Below are positions 36,408 through 46,213 of a stretch of 64,000 bases of DNA, piece after piece. The translations under genes and the position numbers were made by a program. Under the pieces are notes generated by a model that saw only the letters and a program-made list of their open reading frames with translations, was not told the DNA's origin and searched no databases. The stretch spans positions 698,001 through 762,000 of the forward strand of contig NC_092574.1 in NCBI RefSeq assembly GCF_037975245.1, given 5' to 3'. How positions within the stretch are numbered: position 1 is the first letter of the stretch; every line of letters starts with the position of its first letter. Source of the DNA: Apostichopus japonicus. Its lineage: Eukaryota > Echinodermata > Holothuroidea > Aspidochirotida > Stichopodidae.

Positions 36408-36720
36408 CTGGCGGATCCAGGGCCTTTGTTTGGGAGGGGCCAAAGTGGCATTAGAGTGATATGGGGGAGGGGTCTAACCCCCCCCCCCCTGTAGTGCCAA
36501 GACCAGGCGCGGCGGAACGGAAAAATTATTGGGGGGGGGCTAATGTGTGGAGACTATCTAAAAGGAGCGCCACCATCGGTTGGCGCGGAGCGTCCAAGAA
36601 AATGTTGGTTTTTTTCAAACCCCCAGATGGCCGGAAACGGCACTTCCCGAGTGTTTTATGCTGCGAATACCTAACCCTAAAATATGGGTCTCAATCCTGC
36701 AATTTCTCAGATTGCACGTA
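36408..36720 (+). mobile_element. Overlapping hAT-like fragments with the core module
   Basis: CACTGGCGGATCCAGGGCC (36409) and AGGCGCGGCGGAAC (36505) look like two left termini. After the second comes the core module GAGCGCCACCATCGGTTGGC (about 36565-36590), then CAGATGGCCGGAAACGGCAC. No right end or TSD identified. Confidence 0.5.
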
Positions 36721-36821
36721 AAAGTCTGTAAAAACATTGTAATTTGTATATTCGATGGTGTTTTAAGAGAGTAGCTATTACTCGTAGTGTACTCGCAAGA
36801 CGTTTTTGAGTGTAGTAAGGG

Positions 36822-37214
36822 CAGTGGCGGGGTTAGGGGTATTGGTCAGGGGGGCAAGAATGGTCTGTAGGGGCGCTTTCGACACTATCTAAGCGGAGCA
36901 CCACCACAGGTTGGCGCGGAGTGTACAAAATATTTTTGAGTAAAGATACTCCCTAGATTGCAGGAAATGACTCTTTCCGGGCCTTGCTAATTTGCAGATA
37001 AACGGAGAATAAATAGGTGTCGTCGCCATTTTGTCGGAAAATTACACCAACAGAATATGACAAATGTCAATATGACAGCGCAATAAAATAGTCAATAATC
37101 GCGAATAAGTAAAAAGGAGTGAAAAGCTGAAAAGGGCGCCAGCAGTCCATTTGAGTCCGTCAGGGGGGGGGGGGGGGGCATCCGCCCCTGATATATATGG
37201 ACGCTCCGCCACTA
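36822..37214 (+). mobile_element. Non-autonomous hAT-type element, copy 4
   Basis: Termini CAGTGGCGGGG and CTCCGCCACTA (last base mutated), with a perfect 8-bp duplication AGTAAGGG at 36814-36821 and 37215-37222. It holds the core module in plus orientation near 36895-36925. Confidence 0.9.
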
Positions 37215-38029
37215 AGTAAGGGGATGTTGGAGAACTGGATGAAATGAGGCAAGTCATTGGCCTAAGACGAAGTTGTGTTACGCTTACCGGTACTCACACT
37301 CACTGCTTCCACACACGGGGCGTGAAGACGCGGTTGGGGTGACAATGTGGTCTATAGCCAGGGGACGGTCCCCCAGCAATTACTAAAATTATTACACCTA
37401 TATAGTATACGTGTGCATCGGACACATCGACGAGTATGCATTGAAAAATGGGCAGATGCACGTTTCGGAGCCTTGGTAAATATTGGGGGGCTTATCATGC
37501 ATTTGACCCCCTCAACTTTTTCATTGGGGGGGGGGGCTGAGCCCCCCAAGCCCCCCCCCCCGGTTCCGCCGCCACTGACATGGGCTTGTAGTCGATTATC
37601 GTGCTGAAAGGGATAACATGGTTCAAATTTGTGAATTCATGTGGGCTGATAGGTGCTATTTCTCGCTATTTTGAGTTCCAAATGATTACCAATTTGCTAG
37701 CATTTCTCTCTAACATATTCCTATAATGATTGCGGGTATGGGGAAATTTCACCATCTTCCTCAATTGTTATGAGTAATATGATGATTTTTGTTATGGATG
37801 ACTCGCCGGACAAGGGCTCGAATCTATGACAAGGCCCGGCAAGTGTGCAAACCACATCGCAATGTATTTCGCGATTCTTAACCAGGTACACAGAACAAGG
37901 CGGTGCTTTTAATGACGTGACCTAAGGGTGAAGGTGGTGGTCACTGTGCAAATGGCATTTGACATACCCACCCCTCGTTTTTCGCTAGTCCATTCACTTA
38001 TATATGCTGAACGCTCAGCAAGGTGGTAT

Positions 38030-38112
38030 CAGCTATACTACTTCCAGAGTCTTTGGTGTGATTCAACCAGGATTCGATAAGCCGAAAAGCGGGTGCTCAA
38101 CCACTTGAGCTA
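38030..38112 (-). mobile_element. tRNA-like SINE head
   Basis: Minus strand reads GATTAGCTCAAGTGGTTGAG, then CACCCGCTTTTCGGCTTATC and GAATCCTGGTTGAATCAC. This is an A-box-like TAGCTCAAGTGG followed by a degenerate B-box region. It cannot fold into a complete tRNA, so a SINE fragment is more likely. Confidence 0.4.
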
Positions 38113-38499
38113 ATCTCTCGATATATGATCTGGAATAAGATTTTCCAGAATTCCGAGGGGGCAGTCAGGGTCTATTGAACTCTCTCGTAGTGGTTGCGGC
38201 TATCAGACCATTCATGCCAGTGTAAATTCATTTGAATATTCGCTTTCGGTGAGCACGAATGCTATGGTGATTGCTCCATCTGTTCCCACGTTTCAGCGCC
38301 TGGCACTGCCAGTCTCGAGAGGAACACAGGTCATGACTGTTTTGCGGGTTTTCTCTGTTTAAAGCTTTTTTTGCTCGTTGGCACACTGCATTCGAGATTC
38401 AAGATATCAATGTTCAGGCTCCCTACCTCTGCGCTGGTGATAATGTTATGTCAAAACGTGGTTTGTAACCCAACTTTTCCGATTTATGAGAAGAAAAAA

Positions 38500-38640
38500 A
38501 TCCAGGGACAATGCGCACTGAAATACAAGAAGTTTATTTACTCGCTAACGCTAACCCTAATCCCTAACCTCTCCCCTAGCCCTAACAAAGGAGAACAATC
38601 AATACTATACAAAAGGAGCAGCGAATGAGAAAACACCCTG
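38500..38640 (+). repeat. Dispersed repeat with CTAACCCTAA words
   Basis: Shares CTAACGCTAACCCTAATCCC, CCTAACAAAG and CAATGAGAAAACACC-type words in order with 43550-43650. The CCCTAA-like words are not a telomere tract; only a few irregular copies are present. Confidence 0.6.
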
Positions 38641-39220
38641 TATCGGGAACTCACAAATATCTACAATAACCCCTTTTACTAATGGGAATTTCCACAATGG
38701 TCGCTATTTACCAAGATGGCTGTCATTTTGCCCGAAGAAACTTCAGTTCTTTGGTCGATTCTAATTATTTTAATGTCCGAAAACTCATTTTCTACAATTG
38801 GGAACTCGAACATATCTACAAAAATTCGGTTTATGGCCATCTTGTTGGTGTTAAACTCTAAAAACTACCAGCAATATAGCGAAGATCGGCGAACCCCTCC
38901 CTACACAATATAAGTTGAATTCCCGAGAGAGGGCGACAAACAATGTAGATTGTCATTTTGCACCCCTTACATACCATGATTTACCTCAGTTTCCATAATT
39001 GTTCGTGGGGCGTAGAGTGTTCTTGGCTGTTCCAGAGTGGCGTGCGCCATTCCCTTCAGCAGCCGAATTAATTCCAATAACGGTCTGTTTTTTTTGCCAA
39101 AAAAGCAGCAATCTCATTTTCAAGGATAAAATATTTCAGTTTATCAGCATCCGGCGGAACGGTAACGTGCTTGCTGTGAGGTTCGGAGACCTAGTGCTTA
39201 CACATCGAGACGGCTGCACT

Positions 39221-39872
39221 CAAGGCCGGGCGGCGGAAGCACTTTTAATCTGGGGGGGGGGGCACCGACATCAAAGGGCACTTTGCAGAAATTCGATTGG
39301 ACTGATGTAGCCTGATATTTAGTACCCTTTATAACTCTCATTGTATTATCTTATTTGCGTATACACATCACGCCACCAACGCCCCCCCCCCCCCTCAAGG
39401 AAAATATGCATACTAGCACTGCAATATCCAATGTGCAAATTGGGAAACAAGGAACAAGTTTTCTATTGAGACAAATGAGGTGAAATCATGCTAGTTGCTA
39501 ATGTAGGAATCTTCCGAATTAGAGTTTATTTCTTGTTAATATCTTAACAAATTGTTTCCATTCGAAATAGCTTTGAGTTTGACCCACATAAATTCCTTAA
39601 AGTCAGGGGCGTAGCCAGGATTTGCAAAGTTGTATGCACGACTATCTGAGCGGAGCGCCACCATCGGTTGGCGCGGAGCGTACAAGAAAAATTTTGGTTT
39701 ACAAACCCCTCAGATGGCCGGAAACGGCCCTTCCCGAGTGTTCATTCTGGTACCCTGGCCTCTTGCTAACTTGAGACACCTCAATTTTTTATGTAGAAAA
39801 AGGGCACATTTTTAACCTGAGGAAAAGTGGGGGGGCACGTGCCCCCTGTGCCCCCCGGTTCCGCCGCCCTTG
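39221..39872 (+). mobile_element. 652-bp hAT-type element with TSD
   Basis: Left end CAAGGCCGGGCGGCGGAAG and right end TTCCGCCGCCCTTG are inverted repeats. The flanks carry a perfect 8-bp duplication GCTGCACT (39213-39220 and 39873-39880). The right third, from 39604 (CAGGGGCGTAGCCAGG), holds the core module and ends with a G/C-run. No ORF of transposase size. A second, truncated copy lies at 41814-42433. Confidence 0.92.
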
Positions 39873-40849
39873 GCTGCACTCAAGTCGGTCGGCAACCTTT
39901 TTCAAGATAGCCTATCCGGACTATACGGTCCTATGGCCACAATGCATGAACACATGTGTGCACACATGTAGAACGTATATAGCAGATTCGTAATCAGCAC
40001 CTATTAGATCACTTTTCAAACCATCTGTGACTCTTTGTATCGATGTTCTCAACATTTTCGGCCCCCTGGCCTACCAACTAGGCCTATCCCAAGTGGCGGG
40101 ATAGGTCCGGTGTCACAGTAATTACAGCCATTACACTGGCCTTCAAATGTTGGATCAGTTCTATGACGGCTGAACACACTTCGTCTAGAACACAATTAAC
40201 ATCAAAACTGGCTTGGCCCAGGAAGGGTGAAATGAAAGCAGTTCCAGGGAAAAGCCCCGCTCTACTCTACCCGATGGCGAGGCTTCTCTCAGTATGGACT
40301 ATGAGTACAACTTATTTTTGCACATTGTTTCTGTTACCGTACTACAACGGGTGCCCGAGCATTCCAGGCAACAATTGCATCGTAATCTATTATTATTATT
40401 TATTGTTTTATAATTAACCATACGCGTAAGGCTCATCAGTCAAAACCAAGTCAGAACTTTGCTGGCCCGCCTCAAAAGAGGTATCAGGTCTTCAATTCCT
40501 GTGGAAGATCATAATCCATGGACATATATGATCTTCCTGCCGAATACCCATAAAATCCCTGATACGTAACTGGCTGGTAATCCACTGACCCTCCTCAAGT
40601 CCAGGGACTTCGATGCCAGGTGACAGAGAAGGAAATATCAAAGTTACACCAACAATTCAGAGATGAAAATAACCCGAAAGCAAGAAATAATCAAAACTAG
40701 TAGGGTTTTACCCCCATTCCGCCCCTGACGAGGCTATGATGTTATGATTGGAGGCAATTCTGGCAATGGAAAACAAATATTTTTCCGTCATCGTATATGT
40801 GAGGGATTTCCCCGGGCTTCTACCTTCGGTTTAGCGGGAGAGCAACGTC

Positions 40850-40960
40850 TATAAAAACAGAAGCAATTCAGGTGATTCTTCATTCAAGAGTGCCATTCGC
40901 GCCTTTGTCACATCGAAAGAAACAACCACCGCAGACAACAGTTGCTCTCGGACTCAGCCG
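40850..40960 (+). promoter_or_regulatory. TATA box and candidate non-coding first exon
   Basis: TATAAAA at 40850-40856 is followed about 25-30 bp later by an initiator-like TTCATTC. An ATG-free stretch then ends at a consensus donor, CAGCCG|GTAAGT (exon end 40960). A TATA promoter plus a short untranslated exon is common for highly expressed secreted-protein genes. The nearest downstream plus-strand coding exon with an acceptor before its ATG is 54562-54658, which would imply a 13.6-kb intron. That pairing is inference. Confidence 0.45.
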
Positions 40961-41448
40961 GTAAGTCTTTTAATTTAATTGTTCTTGACATGTTATGCAT
41001 CCTGCAAATTCTGTCCATTGTACCTACATCTTCGTATGCTTACATAACCTTTGCATCGGCATGGGATATGACTTTTTAAATGTTTCCTCGGTCAACACAC
41101 GGGCTTATTCAGTATACACCGGGATACGGGGACGGTTTACCCAAATAATACCGAGTTAGATTACTAGCCTAGGGTGGCCCCATTTTTTTTTCTTCTCAAA
41201 AATGTCATGTTCTCACCACCCAGAATTGTTTCAATACCCCCAAAATACTACTAGTGAAAAAACAATGAATTAGGATAGTATCTGGGGGTAGCTCATGGTC
41301 ATAATTAAGTTCCCCATTATGGTCATACACTAACGTCTTAAGGCAAACTTCTTCGACTGTCCAGACTTTCTCTGTTCGCGCCATCGCGGTGCATCTTCTG
41401 TATAGGCCTAGATAGCCGGTCTGGCCTGATCAGTGTTTATGTCACACA

Positions 41449-41740
41449 GGGGCGTCAATCCGATTTGAAACGTGGGGGGGGGGGACGGAATCGATTCGAG
41501 TATTCCGGCCGTAAGTTCTATCTAAGCGGAGCGCCACCATCAGTTGGCGCGCAGCGTACAAGAAAATTTTTCTTCTGGCAGACCCCTCAGATTGCAGGAA
41601 ACGGCACTTCCCGTGCATTATGGCAGAAAGCAACACCCCTAAAATTGATAAAAATTTCCGGCAATTTTTTATTTTGGGAAATATTCTCGAAGGAAGTGAT
41701 CGCCATTTATTCCTAAGTTTACCAATTCCTCGTCTCCCAG
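41449..41740 (+). mobile_element. hAT-like element fragment with core module
   Basis: Starts CAGGGGCGTCAATCCGATTT with a G-run, then CTATCTAAGCGGAGCGCCAC and GTTGGCGCGCAGCGTACAAG, then CAGATTGCAGGAAACGGCAC. No right end recognised. Confidence 0.55.
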
Positions 41741-41813
41741 AAGCGCCCAACATTTAAGATATCGAAACATTTTCGTGTTGGCTGATCCATGATCACCGCC
41801 CATCAAGGGCGGC

Positions 41814-42433
41814 GGAAGCACTTTTAATCTGGGGGGGGGGCACCGACATCAAAGGGCACTTTGCAGCAATTCGATTGGACTGATGCAGCCTTATATTTAG
41901 TGCCCTTTACAACTCTTATTGTATTATCTTATTTGTGTACACACATCACTCCATCAACGCCCCCACCCCTCTCAAGGAAAATATGCATACTAGCACTGCA
42001 ATATCCAATGTGCAAATTGGGAAACAAGGAACAAGTTTTCTTTTGAGACAAAATGAGGCGAAATCATGCTAATTGCTAATGTAGGAATCTTCCGAATTAG
42101 AGTTTATTTCTTGTTAATATCTTAACAAATTTGTTTCATTCGAAATAGCTTTGAGTTTGACCCACAGAAATTCACTAAGAGTCAGAGGCGTAACCAGGAG
42201 TTGCAAAGTTGTATGCACGACTATCTGAGCGGACCGCCACCATCGGTTGGCGCAGAGCGTAGTAGAAAATTTTTGGTTTTACAAACCCCTCAGATGGCCG
42301 GAAAAAGGCCCTTCCCGAGTGTTCATTCTGGTTCCCTGGCCTCTTGCTAACTTGAGACACCTCAATTTTTATGTAGAAAATGGGCCGCACATTTTTAACC
42401 TGGGGAAAAGTGGGGGCACGCGCCCCCTGTGCC
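41814..42433 (+). mobile_element. Second copy of the 652-bp hAT-type element, right end lost
   Basis: Begins CAAGGGCGGCGGAAGCAC and follows 39221-39860 base for base with scattered changes, including the core module near 42225-42255. It stops at CCCCCTGTGCC, where another element begins; the TTCCGCCGCCCTTG end is missing. Confidence 0.85.
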
Positions 42434-43207
42434 CAGGGGCGTAGCGAGCGGGGGGGGGGGGTGTGGGGGGTGTCACACCCCCCCAATAATTTGGTCGCTG
42501 TCGGCAAATTTTGGGTCTGTCGGCAAAAGGAGAAAGGTGAAGAGAGCGGAAGGGGAAGAAAGCAGGAAAGCTGAATAGAGAAAAGGAGAACGGGAGCTTC
42601 TTCCGTGCCAAATTTGACTTAAAATATGCACCAGATTGCATCTAAGGACGTTTCAAAACTACAAATTTTCCAAAGGGGAGGGTAGACCCCCTACCCTTAG
42701 ACCCCTCCCCCATTTCAGTCACCACTTCCAGATCCGTCGGCCAATCAAATTTGACTTAAAATATGCACCAGATTGCATCTAAGGACGTTTCAAAACTAAA
42801 AATTTTCCAAAGGGGAGGAGTAGACCCCTCCCCCATTTCAGTCACCACTTCCAGATCCGTCGGCAAATCAAATTTGACTTAAAATATACACCAGATTGCA
42901 TCTAAGGACGTTTCAAAACTAAAAAATTTTCAAAACTAAAAGATTGCCAAAGGGGAGGGGGACACCCCCTCCCCTTAGACCCCTCCCCATTTCAGTCACC
43001 ACTTCCAGATCCGTCGGCAAATCAAATTTGACTTGAAATATGCACCAGATTGCATCTAAGGACGTTTCAAAACTAAAAAATTGCCAAAGGGGAGGGGCAC
43101 CCCCCTCCCCTTAGACCCCTCCCCCATTTCAGTCACCACTTCCAGATCCGTCGGCAAATCAAATTCTCCACACCCCCCCAACGAAAAAACCTTCGCTACG
43201 CCCCTGA
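42434..43207 (+). mobile_element. Element with 136-bp tandem units, both termini present
   Basis: Left end CAGGGGCGTAGCGAGCGGGG and right end CCTTCGCTACGCCCCTG share a 14-base inverted repeat. The interior has GGTGTCACACCC, GTCGGCAAATT, an A/G-rich patch, then tandem units (starts 42711, 42834, 42988, 43125; 123-154 bp). It abuts or truncates the element at 41814; no target-site duplication is visible. Confidence 0.8.
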
Positions 43208-43495
43208 ATACTGACAAATACTTCCAAAGTCCCTTGAAATCACTACAATAATCATTGATACTATATTTTATAATTGATACAAGTACATTTTCGACTCCTA
43301 ATAAAAGTGTCAATAAGATCAACTGTCATGCAGTTCCCCGGAACCTTTTGGAATAATAACAGTCATACGCTTGACCTTATCAAGAATACCGGCCCAAATA
43401 TACTCGAATATAACGGATTCTATCTCATTGATGAAAGTATTTGGAGGGTTAGGACAAGAAAGAGGCAAACCAGTTGTGATAGACCAAACGTTTTT

Positions 43496-43692
43496 AGCTC
43501 ACCCCAGCATGTGCGGGCCAATGTGCACCTTTTTACGAGAATTTCCCTTACTGTCTAACGCTAACCCTAATCCCTAACCTAATCGATAATCCTAACAAAG
43601 AGTTCAATCAACTTTATACAAAACAGACAGCCAATGAGAAAACACCTCGTAAAAGGTGCACATCAGCTGGCATGTGCCGGGTGAGCTATTGT
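43496..43692. repeat. Small inverted-repeat element
   Basis: TTTTAGCTCACCCCAGCATG...GTGCACCTTTTTACGAG at 43496-43541 is matched in inverse by CTCGTAAAAGGTGCAC...CATGTGCCGGGTGAGCTATT at 43647-43690. The two arms of about 45 bp enclose the CTAACCCTAA block. It can fold into a hairpin and resembles a MITE. Confidence 0.65.
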
Positions 43693-43839
43693 GACCCTGT
43701 CTATCCATCTATTTATTTATCTATTTATTCATCTATCTGTCTGTCAACAATTGATTCAAGTTGCTTGTCCTATAGTGTGTGGTGGATCATGATGAAACGC
43801 ATTCACAATCATCACTGATTGGAGAGGCAACTGGGGTGT

Positions 43840-44230
43840 TCATGAAGTCGAGGTCAAAGATCAAGTAGGGGTCAGATTCAACTACTTGGCGAAGCGAAGA
43901 ATTGCAAAATACTTCTCCTCCTACAGTTTAAATCGGATAGTCATGGAAGTTGGTCATTATTAATGGTGACCAATGGTACAAACAGGGCGTCCAGGGGTTT
44001 GGGGTCAAAGGTCATCTATGAGCCATTTGGCCAAAAAAGTAAGTTGGTGGGTCAATTGAACTGAACGATTCTTCTCCCACAGATTGGAATGGACTGTTGT
44101 TATAGTTGGGCAGTTTTGCCATTGACCAATGGTTCACCCGGGGTCTTTAGGGATTGGAGGTCAAAGGTCACCTATGGATCATTTTGACGAATTTGCAATA
44201 TTGGATGATCATGATAGTCCGTCAGTTTTA
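43840..44230 (+). repeat. GGTCAAAGGTCA-bearing dispersed repeat
   Basis: Two diverged ~160-bp units with GGTCAAAGGTCATCTATGAG (44003) and GGTCAAAGGTCACCTATGG (44159). The second contains a perfect AGGTCA-A-AGGTCA direct repeat (44158-44170). Confidence 0.6.
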
Positions 44231-44236
44231 TCATTG

Positions 44237-45070
44237 CCCTTCTGGAATGTTGTATGCAGATGATTTAGTCGTGGTCGGTGAGTCCATGGACGAGCTCGTA
44301 CATAAGTTTAACACCTGGAGACATGATATGTAGCCACAAGGGTTACGTGTTAACACTGAGAAAACAAAAGTATTGATTAGTAGTAGCAATGTTGAAAGTT
44401 TATCAGAAGTTGGTAACTTTCCTCGCTCGAGTAGTAATTCAAATTACTATAGCTACTGTGAGCACTGGGTACATAAAAGGTGTAGTGGAATTGAGGGTGA
44501 CTGAAAGAAAATTCTTAGTATAAATCTAAGAATAGCACCAACACCACGGATGGTAGGGAGAATGTTCCAGAGACAGTGCTGTGTGATGGTGGATCTTCGA
44601 AAGTAGTGCAATATTGGTGAGTGGTGACCTTGGTGGAAGAAATTCAGAGAATTTTCGTCTTTATTGTCGAGTAGAACGCTCCTCTTATCCACAGAGGGTA
44701 AGCTGTTTGATGCTTGTGTCAGAAGTTTTCTCTTGTATGATAACGGTGAGACCTGGGCTATCGAGGTTGATGATCTCCGGAAATTAGAGAGGAACGATAT
44801 GCGTATGATTCGTTGGATCTGCAATGTAAATATCAAGGACGGGCATAGTTCAGATCAGTTAAGGGAGGGGCGTAAGCTTGATATGATCAGTGATTGTGAA
44901 CACTGAGGTGGTTCAGCTACCTAGAGAGGTTGGAGGAAGATAACTGGGCTAGTACGTGCAGATATTTAGAGGTTGCTGGTACTCAAGGCCGTGGGAGGCC
45001 TAGTACGACAGGGATGGGGTTGTCCAGAGATATTTACTGGTTAGGAGTATTAGTCGTGATCTTCTAGGAA
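44237..45070 (+). pseudogene. Degraded LINE reverse transcriptase, C-terminal part
   Basis: Frames in order give MLYADDLVVVGESMDELVHK (RT catalytic YADD), LRVNTEKTKVLIS, a remnant WVHKRCSGIEG zinc-knuckle-like stretch, then GKLFDACVRSFLLY, ETWAIEVDDLRKLERNDMRM and a GRGRP-like tail. Several stops and shifts separate them. The family is a metazoan non-LTR RT with the C-terminal C-x2-C...WVHKRCSG module. It is inactive. Confidence 0.7.
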
Positions 45071-45094
45071 TAGGTGCGCTTGGAAGAGAGTCAC

Positions 45095-45325
45095 CTGCAG
45101 CGACGTAGCCAGGAATTTGAAAGGGGGGGAGCACTTTTTGCGATTGATATAGATTTTCAAAGTTGTAGGCACGACTATCTGAGCGGAGCGCCACCATCGG
45201 TTGGCGCGGAGCGTACAAGAAAATCTTTGGTTTTACAAACCCACCAGATGGCCGGAAACGGCCCTTCCCGTGTGTTCATTCTGGTTCCCTGGCCTCTTGC
45301 TAACTTGAGACACCTCATTCAATAT
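45095..45325 (+). mobile_element. hAT-like fragment with core module
   Basis: CGACGTAGCCAGGAATTTG and a G-run, then GACTATCTGAGCGGAGCGCC, GGTTGGCGCGGAGCGTACAA and CTCTTGCTAACTTGAGACAC. This corresponds to positions 39604-39780 of the 652-bp element. It is truncated on the right. Confidence 0.65.
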
Positions 45326-45685
45326 CACTTTTAAACCCAAAAAACAAACGAGTTAAAATAGTACGTAGTTCAATACTACATAATGTATTAAAATTAGCAA
45401 GGTACACGTACAGAGTAGTCTTACTTTTCAACTTCTGATACTTGTAGATACAAAGATAGGCCAGAAATGTCTTTGATACAACTATAGCCAGTATCTTTGA
45501 TACAACTGTAGCTAGTAAATGTTTAAGTTAGCCTAATAATATGATAGCAACGTTGCGCCGTGTGAGGCTGCATCCTACTTTTGCTCTATGATTTTGCTCC
45601 ATTTTTGCTCCATTTTGTCTCTTTCACGATTCGACTTTTACTCAAACTTTTAAGTTGTGGATAATTTTATATTATTGATTTACCT

Positions 45686-46213
45686 GTGGTTGTCTCGTTT
45701 GACATTCTGTTTTGTTTTTGCATATATTTTTGGAGACATCTTTTTCTATCGGATTCTGTGTCTCGCGGAACTGTCCAGATTATGCTGAATTTGCTGTCTT
45801 GCATGCTTTTATCGTTATCTGCTGTTTTTGTAAATTGTTACCCTAGCACTATGTGTTGTCATAGTAACAACTCTACCATTATACAGTACACAGCTAAAGA
45901 ACTTTTTCGGCTGAACACCTATTGTTCCGTTTCTCCGGTTCAGCGACTTAATCCCACTGCTTATGACTATCTGAAAGATTTGGGAATTTTGAAATACAAT
46001 GTCCCCACAAGAAGAGGCAAGCGAGGCGGACAGCATAAAACAAGATTTTGGGATAGCTGTTCTGGGGTAAATGCATCAAATTTGGTTGAAATTTCTACTA
46101 AGACTAATAGCCTACCGGTGAGCACTCGACATTCTTTCACTATTGGTTGTGTAAATCCCAGATCTATCAGAAACAAACTTGAAGCATTTAAAGATCACGT
46201 GATTGATAATTGA
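45686..46213 (+). pseudogene. LINE copy 1: start of ORF2
   Basis: Open frame whose second half leads into the endonuclease: QRLNPTAYDYLKDLGILKYN, RRGKRGGQHKTRFW, then IGCVNPRSIRNKLEAFKDHV, the N-P-R-S-I-x-N-K start of an APE-type endonuclease. A one-base shift at about 46213 moves the reading to the next frame, where the domain continues. The beginning has hydrophobic residues and no recognisable ORF1 motif. Confidence 0.7.

Noticed and set aside
38030-38112. Functional tRNA gene
   Set aside because: Box-like words exist but no complete cloverleaf can be drawn; a SINE fragment fits better.
38545-38585. Interstitial telomere
   Set aside because: Only a few irregular CCCTAA-like words inside a dispersed repeat; not a tandem TTAGGG tract.
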